Source: Listeria ivanovii subsp. ivanovii
Lineage (GTDB): Bacteria > Bacillota > Bacilli > Lactobacillales > Listeriaceae
Assembly: GCF_900187025.1 (NCBI RefSeq)
Contig: NZ_LT906478.1
Location: forward strand, 1,906,001-1,970,000
Direction: 5' to 3'
Length of the DNA stretch: 64,000 nucleotides
Shown here piece by piece: positions 32,434 to 41,120 of the stretch. The stretch's first letter is position 1, and the number at the start of each line of letters is the position of its first letter. Made by a program: the position numbers and the translations under genes. The notes beneath the pieces are model-generated. The model did no database searches and was not told the DNA's origin. It saw nothing but the letters and a program-made list of their open reading frames with translations.

Positions 32434-35073
32434 GTGAGAAAATTTGTTTATCAGTTCAGTGAAGGTTCCAAAGAAATGAAAAATCTTTTAGGGGGAAAAG
32501 GCGCAAACTTGGCCGAAATGACAAATATTGGTCTATCTGTCCCTCCTGGCTTTATTATTTCCACAGATGCTTGTAACGATTATACGAATAACCAAAAACA
32601 TTTATCCGAAGACATTTTTGAAGAAGTAAAAATCCATTTGGCACAATTAGAAAAGCAAACAGGAAAAATATTTGGCTTCGCAGAAAACCCCCTACTCGTT
32701 TCAGTCCGATCAGGCGCACCATTTTCTATGCCTGGCATGATGGATACTATTTTAAATCTGGGGTTAAATGATGCCGCGACAAAGGGACTAGCAGATCTGA
32801 CAAACGACAGCCGTTCTGCATTTGATTCTTATCGACGTTTTATTCAGATGTTTAGTGATGTAGTGTTTGAAATACCCAGTTATCATTTTGAACAAGCTCT
32901 TACGAAAATTAAAAAAGCAAATAACTATCAATTAGACACCGAATTAACTGCGGAAGACTTAAGCGAATTAGTAGCTACGTATAAAGGAATTTTCACTCAA
33001 ACAACTGGACAAATTTTCCCGCAAGAACCACTGGAGCAACTGCGACTTGCGATTATCTCTGTGTTCAATTCATGGATGAACCCGCGAGCAGTGATTTACC
33101 GGAGACTAAATGATATTGATGTTAGTTTTGGAACTGCGGTTAATATTCAAGCAATGGTATTTGGTAATACAGGTGATACAAGTGGAACTGGAATCACTTT
33201 CACTCGAAATCCATCTACTGGTGAAAAAGCAGTTTTTGGTGAGTTTTTACTTAATGCTCAAGGGGAGGATGTTGTCGCAGGAATCCGGACACCAGAACCA
33301 ATCAGCGCACTAAAAAAACGAATGCCTGCTGTTTACAACGAGTTACTCACCACATGTGAACTACTCGAAAATCATTATTTAGACATGCAAGATATCGAGT
33401 TTACCATCGAAAAAGAAAAACTTTACATTTTACAAACGAGAAATGGGAAACGAACAGCCAAAGCAGCCATTCAGGTAGCTGTTGATTTGGTTCATGAAGG
33501 AAAAATCACGAAAGATGAGGCACTCATGCGTGTGGAAACAAACCAGCTCGATCAACTCCTTCACCCAACTTTTGTTGAAAGCGCTCTAAAAGTAGGACAA
33601 GTTCTCGCAACTGGTTTAGCTGCAAGCCCCGGAGCTGCAACCGGACAAATTTACTTCACCGCTAAAGAAGCAGTTCAAGCAGCTGACCGAGGCATCCCAG
33701 TCATTCTCATTCGAAATGATACCTCGCCGGAAGATATTGAAGGTATGGAAAAAAGCGCTGCCATCCTAACAGCTCATGGCGGCATGACATCTCACGCAGC
33801 AGTCGTCGCTCGCGGTATGGGAAAATGTTGTATCGCTGGCTGTTCAGAATTAATGATTAATGAAAAAGAAAAAATCATTATCCTAAAAAATGGCACACAG
33901 CTTCATGAAGGAGAACAAATCTCACTAGACGGTACTTCTGGAAAAGTCTACCTTGGTGAAATTGAACTTACAGAAGCTGCCATTGGTGGTCATTTTGATG
34001 AACTTATGTCTTGGGCAGATGAGGAAAAACAATTAACGATTCGGGTAAATGCAGATACCCCGGCAGATTTCGAAAAAGCACTTTTATTCGGTGCGGAAGG
34101 AATTGGACTTTGCCGAACGGAGCATATGTTTTTTGACGAAAAACGCATCCCGCATGTCAGACAGATGATTTTAGCAGAATCATTAGCAGAACGCGAATCT
34201 GTCTTAACGACTTTAAAAGAAATGCAAAAAGAAGATTTCACCGAACTGTTCCGATTAGCTAATGGACGCGCGGTCAATATTCGCTTACTTGATCCACCAC
34301 TACACGAATTTTTACCAACAAGTGACCCTGAAATTGAGCAACTAGCGCGTGACATGACTCGAACTGTTCCTCAACTAACCAAACGGATTCAAGCACTTAC
34401 GGAGTCTAATCCAATGCTCGGTCACCGCGGTTCTAGGCTGGCGATTACTTTCCCAGAAATTTACCGGATGCAAGCGGAAGCGATTATCGAGAGTGCAGTC
34501 ATTGTTCACGACGAAGGAATAGCTGTCCACCCAGAAATTATGATTCCGTTAATTGCAACTAAAAGTGAACTAAGTTATATCAAAAAAGAAATCAAGCAAG
34601 CCATCCATTCCATTTTCGACAAAGAACGGGTAGTACTTCCCTATGATATCGGTACAATGATTGAGATCCCTAGGGCTTGTGTTACTGCAGACCAAATCGC
34701 GGAAGAAGCGCAGTTCTTTAGTTTTGGCACTAATGATTTAACCCAGCTCACTTACGGATTTTCTCGCGATGATGCGACAAAATTCCTTGGCGATTATTAT
34801 GAAAAAAATATTTTGTCAAAAGATCCGTTCGTAACAATTGATAAAGATGGGGTTGGCGCACTTGTCGAAATGGCTGTTACTCGAGGACGAATGACCCATC
34901 CGAACTTAAAAATGGGCGTTTGCGGAGAACATGGTGGCGACCCGGAATCAATACGCTTGTTCCATCAACTCGGGCTTAGTTATGTTTCATGCTCGCCTTA
35001 CCGGGTACCGATTGCTAGACTTGCTGCAGCACAGGCTTCATTAGATGAAAAAAAGTTTCTTGTAACAGGATGA
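32434..35073 (+). CDS. ppdK: Pyruvate, phosphate dikinase
   Basis: This enzyme interconverts pyruvate + ATP + Pi and PEP + AMP + PPi. It is 879 residues from GTG 32434, with AGAGGTG upstream; the frame also opens at GTG 32425. The N-terminal ATP-grasp domain (GGKGANLAEM, VSVRSGAPFSMPGMMD), the swivelling phosphohistidine domain with GGMTSHAAVVARG, and the C-terminal PEP-binding barrel (GLCRTEHMFF, FGTNDLTQLTYGFSRDD) are all intact. The Thr in GGMTSH is the site modified by the adjacent YqfL-type regulator. Confidence 0.96.
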   Translation: MRKFVYQFSEGSKEMKNLLGGKGANLAEMTNIGLSVPPGFIISTDACNDYTNNQKHLSEDIFEEVKIHLAQLEKQTGKIFGFAENPLLVSVRSGAPFSMPGMMDTILNLGLNDAATKGLADLTNDSRSAFDSYRRFIQMFSDVVFEIPSYHFEQALTKIKKANNYQLDTELTAEDLSELVATYKGIFTQTTGQIFPQEPLEQLRLAIISVFNSWMNPRAVIYRRLNDIDVSFGTAVNIQAMVFGNTGDTSGTGITFTRNPSTGEKAVFGEFLLNAQGEDVVAGIRTPEPISALKKRMPAVYNELLTTCELLENHYLDMQDIEFTIEKEKLYILQTRNGKRTAKAAIQVAVDLVHEGKITKDEALMRVETNQLDQLLHPTFVESALKVGQVLATGLAASPGAATGQIYFTAKEAVQAADRGIPVILIRNDTSPEDIEGMEKSAAILTAHGGMTSHAAVVARGMGKCCIAGCSELMINEKEKIIILKNGTQLHEGEQISLDGTSGKVYLGEIELTEAAIGGHFDELMSWADEEKQLTIRVNADTPADFEKALLFGAEGIGLCRTEHMFFDEKRIPHVRQMILAESLAERESVLTTLKEMQKEDFTELFRLANGRAVNIRLLDPPLHEFLPTSDPEIEQLARDMTRTVPQLTKRIQALTESNPMLGHRGSRLAITFPEIYRMQAEAIIESAVIVHDEGIAVHPEIMIPLIATKSELSYIKKEIKQAIHSIFDKERVVLPYDIGTMIEIPRACVTADQIAEEAQFFSFGTNDLTQLTYGFSRDDATKFLGDYYEKNILSKDPFVTIDKDGVGALVEMAVTRGRMTHPNLKMGVCGEHGGDPESIRLFHQLGLSYVSCSPYRVPIARLAAAQASLDEKKFLVTG

Positions 35074-35080
35074 AAAACGA

Positions 35081-35126
35081 AAACAGACATTCTTAGATTG
35101 TATAACTTGAGAATGCCTGTTTTTCC
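35081..35126 (+). terminator. Terminator of ccpN-yqfL-ppdK
   Basis: A 13-bp stem with one mismatch (AAACAGACATTCT / AGAATGCCTGTTT) is followed by TTTTCC, starting 7 bases after the ppdK stop. Confidence 0.85.
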
Positions 35127-35163
35127 ATTTGATAAATCAACACCCAACTATTTGTTTACTTAT

Positions 35164-35178
35164 TCACATATCATGTGA
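35164..35178. promoter_or_regulatory. Palindrome upstream of the carboxymuconolactone decarboxylase-like gene
   Basis: TCACAT-ATC-ATGTGA is a perfect 6+3+6 palindrome about 100 bases before the next start codon. It looks like an operator but matches no regulator I can name. It is in the inverse order of a CRP/FNR site. Confidence 0.4.
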
Positions 35179-35277
35179 TAGATTTGTAAATAGATGATCA
35201 TACTAAAAGGATAGCAGCATAAAAGCTATACTTCTTTCTATATTATTTGCCAAATAAATCTATAGGAGATGAATCTA

Positions 35278-35586
35278 ATGAAAGTAAGTAAATCTTTTGA
35301 AGTATTTGCAAAAGAAGCTCCCGAAGTTCACGCTGCTTGGATGGAAACTGTACAAAAGTTAGATACTGCGAGTAAGCTTGATAAAAAAACAGAGGAACTT
35401 GCCTACATCGCTGTTATGGCAGCAGTTCGACTTGAAAGTGGTATTCCCTTTCATGTAAAAATGGCGAAATCGAACGGAGCAACGAGAGATGAAATTATTA
35501 GTGCCATTCTTGTTGGTTTGCCGGCTGTTGGTAATATTGTAACAAGTTCTTTACCCGTAGCCCTTGACGCTTATGATGAAGAATAA
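35278..35586 (+). CDS. Carboxymuconolactone decarboxylase/AhpD-fold protein lacking the cysteine pair
   Basis: This 102-residue helical protein of the CMD/AhpD superfamily has the E...H...GAT layout LESGIPFHVKMAKSNGATRDEI (two overlapping short segments). In AhpD-like peroxidases this region carries CxxC, but here no cysteine occurs anywhere in the protein, so thiol peroxidase chemistry is unlikely. I start at ATG 35278, nine bases after AGGAGATG. It is monocistronic between two hairpins. Function unknown. Confidence 0.75.
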   Translation: MKVSKSFEVFAKEAPEVHAAWMETVQKLDTASKLDKKTEELAYIAVMAAVRLESGIPFHVKMAKSNGATRDEIISAILVGLPAVGNIVTSSLPVALDAYDEE

Positions 35587-35597
35587 AACTTTCTAAA

Positions 35598-35639
35598 AAA
35601 TATGGAACTGCCTCATTAAAATAGGTCAGTTCCATATTT
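35598..35639. terminator. Bidirectional hairpin between converging genes
   Basis: A perfect 13-bp stem (AAATATGGAACTG / CAGTTCCATATTT, loop 16) sits after the CMD-like gene. The T run is short, so it may also be a stabilising 3' structure. Confidence 0.6.
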
Positions 35640-35685
35640 GATGAGTCCATTACTTTTAAGCTTTATGCTTCTTCCCTAAAAACTC

Positions 35686-36063
35686 CTACTTCTCACAAAT
35701 CGCAAAGTAATTCCCTTCATTATCAGCAAAATTAAAGACTCTCCCCATTGGTAAATCAACCAACTCACCAACCGTTATCCCTTTCTTTTTATAAGTTTCA
35801 TATAGTTCCGCGACGTTCTCCCCAAAAAGTAAAATCGACGGTGTACCGAGGTTCATCTCTGGGTTCATTTTAGCGACTTTCTTTTTATTTTGAAGAACAA
35901 AAGAAGTCTCCACGTCTTTCGTTGGAGCTATCTCAATCCACTGAATTTCCCCATTAACTATTTCTTCTGAAACAACGACAAAATCTAGTTTTTCTACCCA
36001 AAAATCTCTCACTGCCGCCTGATTTTCTACATACAACATTACTTGACCAATTTTATTTATCAT
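35686..36063 (-). CDS. VOC-superfamily (glyoxalase/bleomycin-resistance fold) protein
   Basis: This 125-residue protein has the beta-alpha-beta-beta-beta modules of the vicinal oxygen chelate fold (QVMLYVENQAAVRDFWVEKL, LVDLPMGRVFNFADNEGN). The C-terminal RVFNFADNEGNYFAI is typical. Its substrate cannot be deduced. It overlaps the end of the upstream FUSC-like gene by 4 bases and is probably translationally coupled to it. Confidence 0.82.
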   Translation of the reverse strand: MINKIGQVMLYVENQAAVRDFWVEKLDFVVVSEEIVNGEIQWIEIAPTKDVETSFVLQNKKKVAKMNPEMNLGTPSILLFGENVAELYETYKKKGITVGELVDLPMGRVFNFADNEGNYFAICEK

Positions 36064-37052
36064 CTTTTATCGCCCTCTCGTAACTTTAATTTTTCTTGTA
36101 AACCAAACTCAGCATAAAAATCACGCTTCATTTCTAATAAATAACGTAAATCATTCATAAATTGAAACAGGATTGCCCGGTTTTCAAATTCTGCACGCGT
36201 TTCTGGAAGTTTACTACTTCTGAACTCATGCACCATTGTGGTAATTTCCGCCACCAAGTCTTCAGCAGTATTATGCTCATCGAGGGTCATCGCCGTTTTT
36301 TCCGTAATTTCCGCCAGTGCTAAACTTTGCTCAGAGGAATGGTGAAAGGCTACTAAATGTCGTTTCATTTGTGTTAAAATCCTGTACTGAACAAGCCGCA
36401 TATCAACGTACTGCGAATAATAGTGCGATGAAGTAAAAAATTGATTATCCAAGTTTCGTGCAGCTTTTTCTTGTGCATAGTCGAGTGTACCCTTTAATTG
36501 ATGTAATAAGCCAAATTCATCGTGATACTCTGATTGTTTACGTAATCCCTGCGTCATTTCGGTTAAAATTTGCCGCATGATTTCTTCAATTTTCTGTTGA
36601 CTACGCTTCAATTCATCTTCCATTTTTGGCATATATAAATTCAAAATAATTGCAATTCCAGCTCCCACAGCCATTAGCAAAAGCTCATTTTTAAACCAAA
36701 AGAACGATAGTGACTGCTCTAATAAAATATGTGAAACAAGAACTGAGCTGACAACAATTCCATCCGCGACATGTAACTTAACTGCTAGCGGAATAAAAAT
36801 AAGTAAATATAAACCAAAACTCACCGCATTGTAACCAATCAACAAGAAAAATATTGCTGCAATGGATAAAGCTAAAACGGTCGAATACACACGTTGAATA
36901 GCTAATTGTAATGATCCTTTTTTCGTGTTTTGTACACTTAAAATCGCAATAATCCCAGCTGAAACGGCATATTCCAAATGTAACCATTCCGCCAAAATAA
37001 TCGCAAGTGTTGCTGCAATTGCTGTTTTTACTGTCCGCATCCCAATCCGCAT
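36060..37052 (-). CDS. Aromatic acid exporter family (FUSC-like, YgaD/UPF0421-type) membrane protein
   Basis: This protein of about 330 residues has four or five hydrophobic segments in the first 150 residues (RTVKTAIAATLAIILAEWL, GIIAILSVQNTKKG). A cytoplasmic helical C-terminal half follows. It fits the ArAE_1/ArAE_1_C (DUF939) group of putative exporters. I choose ATG 37052 (MRIGMRTVK), nine bases after AAAAGGGG, over the TTG at 37079. It is co-transcribed with a VOC-fold gene. The substrate is unknown. Confidence 0.82.
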   Translation of the reverse strand: MRIGMRTVKTAIAATLAIILAEWLHLEYAVSAGIIAILSVQNTKKGSLQLAIQRVYSTVLALSIAAIFFLLIGYNAVSFGLYLLIFIPLAVKLHVADGIVVSSVLVSHILLEQSLSFFWFKNELLLMAVGAGIAIILNLYMPKMEDELKRSQQKIEEIMRQILTEMTQGLRKQSEYHDEFGLLHQLKGTLDYAQEKAARNLDNQFFTSSHYYSQYVDMRLVQYRILTQMKRHLVAFHHSSEQSLALAEITEKTAMTLDEHNTAEDLVAEITTMVHEFRSSKLPETRAEFENRAILFQFMNDLRYLLEMKRDFYAEFGLQEKLKLREGDKR

Positions 37053-37112
37053 GATTTCCATCCCCTTTTCTATGTCCAACTTATCATAGCATGAAAGCCA
37101 AAATCACAAAAG

Positions 37113-37142
37113 AAAAACCTTGAAGATCGCGCCTTCAAGGTT
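37113..37142 (-). terminator. Terminator after the DedA gene
   Basis: The stem AACCTTGAAG / CTTCAAGGTT with a 7-base loop is followed by TTTC on the minus strand. Confidence 0.85.
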
Positions 37143-37147
37143 ACCAT

Positions 37148-37771
37148 TTATTCTTCATCGATTGTTTTTTTGAAACGTGCTCGGAAAAAGAAACATAATC
37201 CAATAATAAAAATTAGCACAATGATGCTATAAATAATCGTCGAAAAACTATCCATAAAAACAATAATTTCATTCCAAGATTCACCAAGAAAAGCCCCAAG
37301 TCCAATTAAAATAGTATTCCAAAGCAAACTTCCTGCAGTTGTAAGTAATAAAAACTTAGACATTTTCATCTTCGTCATCCCAGCTGGAATCGAAATTAAA
37401 CTACGAATAAGCGGGATCATTCGACATAAAAACACAGCCCAACTCCCATATTTCAAAAAGAAGTTTTCTGCACGTTCAATATCCGATTCCTTCAATCGTA
37501 AAATCCGCCCGTACTTTAACACAAAATTCGTCATCCGCTCTTTACCAAAAAACGATGCGACTTTATATAATAAAATAGCTCCAACAACAGATCCAAAAGT
37601 TGCGACAATTATAACCATCATGACATTCATCGAGGAAATAGTCGTCATAAAGCCACCAAAAGTTAAGATAATCTCAGAGGGAATTGGCGGAAATAAGTTC
37701 TCCACCATAATTAATAAAAAAATACCAATATAGCCAAAATCAGCCATAATTCCTGTAATCCATGTTTCCAA
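37148..37771 (-). CDS. DedA-family membrane protein
   Basis: This 207-residue protein has SNARE-associated/DedA topology: IGIFLLIMVENLFPPIPSE near residue 16 and the re-entrant FLCRMIPLIRSLISIPAGMTKM near 118. DedA proteins are linked to undecaprenyl-phosphate or phosphatidylethanolamine flipping and membrane energetics. I take TTG 37771 (LETWITGIM) as the start because GGGAG lies nine bases upstream. It has older annotations as alkaline phosphatase-like, which the sequence does not support. Confidence 0.87.
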   Translation of the reverse strand: METWITGIMADFGYIGIFLLIMVENLFPPIPSEIILTFGGFMTTISSMNVMMVIIVATFGSVVGAILLYKVASFFGKERMTNFVLKYGRILRLKESDIERAENFFLKYGSWAVFLCRMIPLIRSLISIPAGMTKMKMSKFLLLTTAGSLLWNTILIGLGAFLGESWNEIIVFMDSFSTIIYSIIVLIFIIGLCFFFRARFKKTIDEE

Positions 37772-37909
37772 AAAACACACTCCCATACTTTATTTCCCTT
37801 TTAAAGTAAGTGCTTGCTTTTTAAGTTTACTATAATAGTGCTGCTATTTCAATCGTTTTATTGCAAAATAGAAAACTTGGTACGATAAACGCACCAAGTT
37901 TTGTTTTTA

Positions 37910-39271
37910 TTATTTTGCCACTAATCTCATTTGAACAGCTTCAATTCTTAAGCTTTCACCTGTTGTTCCGGCAGTTGCTCCGTCTTTTACCCAGCCTTGC
38001 CAGCCTTTATTTTGAACATGAGCTCTATATTGTACAGAGTAATTTTTGGCCATATTTCCGGTTAATTTTACTTGGAAGGCTTCTAGACGTTTTGATTGTC
38101 CACGAGTCCCAGAAATTTCGCCATTTTTTAGCCAACCTTGCCAACCAATACCTTGAACGTGAGAACGATACTGGATATCTCCAGAATAAGGCATCCCTGA
38201 TAGGCTAATTTTCATTGCTTCTGCTCGTAAGCCTAGCCCTGTTGTCCCAGCAGTTGTGCCATTGGCTACATTACCCATCCATCCATTCCTTTGAACGTGT
38301 AATTCATAATTTATTCCCTTTTGCTTGCTTACGGCTAAATTGTTACTAAATGCCCACGTATAGATATTGTTTAGTTTTTCTTTTGTAATTCGAGTACCAA
38401 AGTTATCTTCTGAACGATCTCTATATTCATACGCATTTACGGCTAGAATTTGTTTTTTAGAATTATAAACGCCGCTCCCACTACTACCGCCAGTTGTATC
38501 TAATTTGTAATAAACATTATTTGCAGTTGTTTTAGAAATGCTACCTGTTTGCGTGAACAACTTCCCATTTTTATCACCGTGATAACCACTAATAGTAATT
38601 GCTCCGGATGTATTTGTTGTTAACCCCATCGTACCAGTTTTTCGTCCTATATTTTTAGTTAATTTAATAACACCATAATCTTCTGAGGAAGGTTCTTTTT
38701 TGGTCCATTCTTTTGGTACATACATTTTTTTTGCAGTTGCTTTGCCAAATGGTGCAACTGAGCCATTAAATCCGGGGTGGACTGTTATTTTGGTTGCCCA
38801 ACCGCCATATTTCTTTTGATACAAACAATGAGCAGCCGTGAGTACTGAGTCATCTCCAATCATTTGTCCACTCCCAGAGCTGTACTTACCTATTTTTGTT
38901 AAGTTTGGAAATTCAGCCTCTATAAAAACGCTTGTAGAATAAGGATATTGTGCAGTATTAGTTACGAGCTTTCTTCCGTCCGCTCCAAAAATACTTTTTA
39001 CGCTGGGAATAATTTCTTGTTCATCATTCACAAATTCAATTCCTGATAAATCAACCTCTTGCGCATCAGAGGTATCTAATGTCCCTTCTGTCGCATTGAC
39101 ATCTTCTAAATCGCTAATTTCATCAACAATAAAATCTTCTCCATCATTTGTTACTGTTTCTCCTACTACTTTTTCATCCGTAGTCATTCCCGTTGCTTGT
39201 GCTACTATCCCGCCACCTAACAGGAATAGTGCGAAGGCCAATAGTAAAGCTAGCATTCTAAGTTTTTTCAT
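37910..39271 (-). CDS. Secreted trypsin-like (V8/glutamyl endopeptidase-type) serine protease with three ChW repeats
   Basis: This 453-residue protein has a signal peptide (MKKLRMLALLLAFALFLLGGG) and an acidic pro-region (about 30-95). An S1B-type protease domain (about 100-300) has a complete triad: His in LTAAHC, Asp in SEDYGVIKL and Ser in TGGSSGSGVYN. Three hydrophobic-W (ChW) repeats of about 45 residues follow (NGWMGNV, QGWLKNG, QGWVKDG, each ending in LRAEAMKISL-like text). It is likely exported and wall- or substrate-associated. It sits alone between dedA and the phosphohexomutase, where I do not recall such a gene in L. monocytogenes EGD-e, so it looks accessory. Confidence 0.88.
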   Translation of the reverse strand: MKKLRMLALLLAFALFLLGGGIVAQATGMTTDEKVVGETVTNDGEDFIVDEISDLEDVNATEGTLDTSDAQEVDLSGIEFVNDEQEIIPSVKSIFGADGRKLVTNTAQYPYSTSVFIEAEFPNLTKIGKYSSGSGQMIGDDSVLTAAHCLYQKKYGGWATKITVHPGFNGSVAPFGKATAKKMYVPKEWTKKEPSSEDYGVIKLTKNIGRKTGTMGLTTNTSGAITISGYHGDKNGKLFTQTGSISKTTANNVYYKLDTTGGSSGSGVYNSKKQILAVNAYEYRDRSEDNFGTRITKEKLNNIYTWAFSNNLAVSKQKGINYELHVQRNGWMGNVANGTTAGTTGLGLRAEAMKISLSGMPYSGDIQYRSHVQGIGWQGWLKNGEISGTRGQSKRLEAFQVKLTGNMAKNYSVQYRAHVQNKGWQGWVKDGATAGTTGESLRIEAVQMRLVAK

Positions 39272-39541
39272 TGTTGTATCTCCTTTTTATTTTTTTAGTA
39301 AATAAATACAAAAATAAAAATTTGTTCCATGTTGTCTATTCTGTACTTTAACTATCTATGCTATTTTTCTCCTCCCGCAAATAATAAAATTCATCTCCGT
39401 AACAGTTGTTTTTATCATGTATTTATTTGCTATGTAAATATGTAGTTATATTCACATAATTATTATACTATATTTGTCCATTTATTTGTTAAGCATTTTG
39501 CATAAAAAAGAAGCCAACATAGTGCTGGCTTCTAGTCTTTC
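39272..39541. other. 270-base AT-rich gap upstream of the ChW protease
   Basis: The gap holds the minus-strand terminator of the phosphohexomutase (39503-39533), a possible promoter with TATAAT near 39467-39472 and a TTAACA 19 bases upstream, and about 150 bases of untranslated AT-rich leader before the protease. No further gene is seen. Confidence 0.5.
39503..39533 (-). terminator. Terminator after the phosphohexomutase
   Basis: The stem GAAGCCA / TGGCTTC is followed by TTTTTTATG on the minus strand. Confidence 0.85.
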
Positions 39542-41053
39542 TTATACTTCTAATTCCGCTTTACTTGCAAAAAAATCAGCTAACCGGTCTTTCACTTTTT
39601 GAATTCCGCCAATTTCATCACTTTCTAAGTTCATTGGCATAACGGGTTCGTGCAGGCTCATACGCAACAAAAACCAACCTTCGCCAAGTGCTCCACTTGT
39701 GTTGACACGAATACCTTCCAAATTTTCTGGTTCTAGAGACAGATCTGTGTCTGCTTCAACAAATTTCTGAAAATCTGCTAACACTTCTTGACCATAAGCT
39801 TTAAAATCAGTTGCTGTAATATTTAACCGCATTTCTTCGCTTTCGGCTGGTTCTTTTAAATTGGCAATTAAATCAGCTAAATCTTGGCCATTTTTGCGAA
39901 GTGTCGCATACGTCATTAAAATTTTAGCGATTAAATAGGCCCCATCATCGAGGAAATAATTTTCTTTCAATGCCGCATGCCCACTTACTTCAATCGCGAT
40001 TTCAGTGGGTGTTCCTTCTCTATTTAGTCGAAGTGCCTCATTGATTACATTTCGATAGCCTCGTTTGAAGCGGTGTTGCTTTCCGCCTTTTGCTTCAATG
40101 AATGCTTGTAAATGACCAGAAGTAGTCGAGTCAGTTACAATGGTTGTTCCTGGCTTTTCTTGTAAGATAATGCTTGAAATAACAGCAATGAGTGGATTGC
40201 GGTTCAAGCTTTCCCCACGATTATCCATAATGGCTGAACGGTCGACATCGGTGTCAAAAATCACACCTAAATCCGCCCCGCTTGTCAGAACTGCTTTTTT
40301 CAAGCTTGCCATTGCTTCTTCGTTATCTGGATTTGGAATATGATTCGGAAAATGACCATCAGGATCTAAAAACTGACTACCAGAAATATCTGCGCCAAGC
40401 TCTGCAAGTACTTTCTCTGCAAAGAAACCACCAGCCCCATTTCCAGCATCGACAATAATATGACTACCTTGTAGTGGCTTCATTTTATCAGTGGCACCGG
40501 TAATACCTGCTCTGATTTTTGCAGTTAAGTCCGTTGCGTAGGTAGAAAGTAAATCTTGTTTTGTTACTTTACCAGAGCTTAGTCCGTTTTCTATGAAAGA
40601 TTTATCTGCATGTGCCACAATATAATCAATATCCTCATGTTCTGCACCGCCAGATTTCGTGAATAATTTTAGTCCATTATACATAAAAGGTAAGTGGCTC
40701 GCTGTGATCATAATTCCTGCATCACAGTTGTAGTCATCATACTGCGTCGCCATAAACAGGGCTGGTGTGGTTGCAAGTCCCACGTCCACGATATCTATCC
40801 CTGCAAAAAGAAGTCCTTTTACAAGTGCCGCTTTTAATCGTTCCGCTGAAAATCGGCTATCATGACCAATCGCAACCTTGGCTCGACCTTCTACCTTTTT
40901 CTCCTCTTTTAGCCATTTCGCAAATCCATAAGCAATCTTTTCTACACGTTCGTCTGTCAGCGTAACCTGATATTTTTCCGTAGCAATCGCAATTCCACGT
41001 ATGTCTGATCCGTTTTGCAGTGCTTTTAACGCTTTCGTTTCTGATTGATTCAT
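39542..41053 (-). CDS. Phosphomannomutase/phosphoglucomutase family protein
   Basis: This 503-residue alpha-D-phosphohexomutase moves phosphate between C1 and C6 of a hexose. The catalytic serine loop is TASHLPFMYNGLK (about residue 117), the metal loop DTDVDRSAI (about 265) and the sugar loop EVSGHAALKEN (about 355). It lacks the strict TASHNP form, reading ASHLP. Similar Listeria genes are annotated as phosphoglucomutase; which hexose is used cannot be told. It is monocistronic. Confidence 0.88.
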   Translation of the reverse strand: MNQSETKALKALQNGSDIRGIAIATEKYQVTLTDERVEKIAYGFAKWLKEEKKVEGRAKVAIGHDSRFSAERLKAALVKGLLFAGIDIVDVGLATTPALFMATQYDDYNCDAGIMITASHLPFMYNGLKLFTKSGGAEHEDIDYIVAHADKSFIENGLSSGKVTKQDLLSTYATDLTAKIRAGITGATDKMKPLQGSHIIVDAGNGAGGFFAEKVLAELGADISGSQFLDPDGHFPNHIPNPDNEEAMASLKKAVLTSGADLGVIFDTDVDRSAIMDNRGESLNRNPLIAVISSIILQEKPGTTIVTDSTTSGHLQAFIEAKGGKQHRFKRGYRNVINEALRLNREGTPTEIAIEVSGHAALKENYFLDDGAYLIAKILMTYATLRKNGQDLADLIANLKEPAESEEMRLNITATDFKAYGQEVLADFQKFVEADTDLSLEPENLEGIRVNTSGALGEGWFLLRMSLHEPVMPMNLESDEIGGIQKVKDRLADFFASKAELEV

Positions 41054-41120
41054 GTCATTTCCTCCAGCTTCATAATTTCCACTTCATTATAGCTTATATT
41101 GCGCATCATTCACATAGTTT

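Noticed and set aside
35164-35178. CRP/FNR-type site
   Set aside because: The halves are in the inverse order (TCACAT...ATGTGA, not TGTGA...TCACA), so I list it only as an unassigned palindrome.
39440-39500. PrfA box upstream of the secreted protease
   Set aside because: A TTAACA occurs, but there is no TTAACANNTGTTAA palindrome, so PrfA control is not supported.
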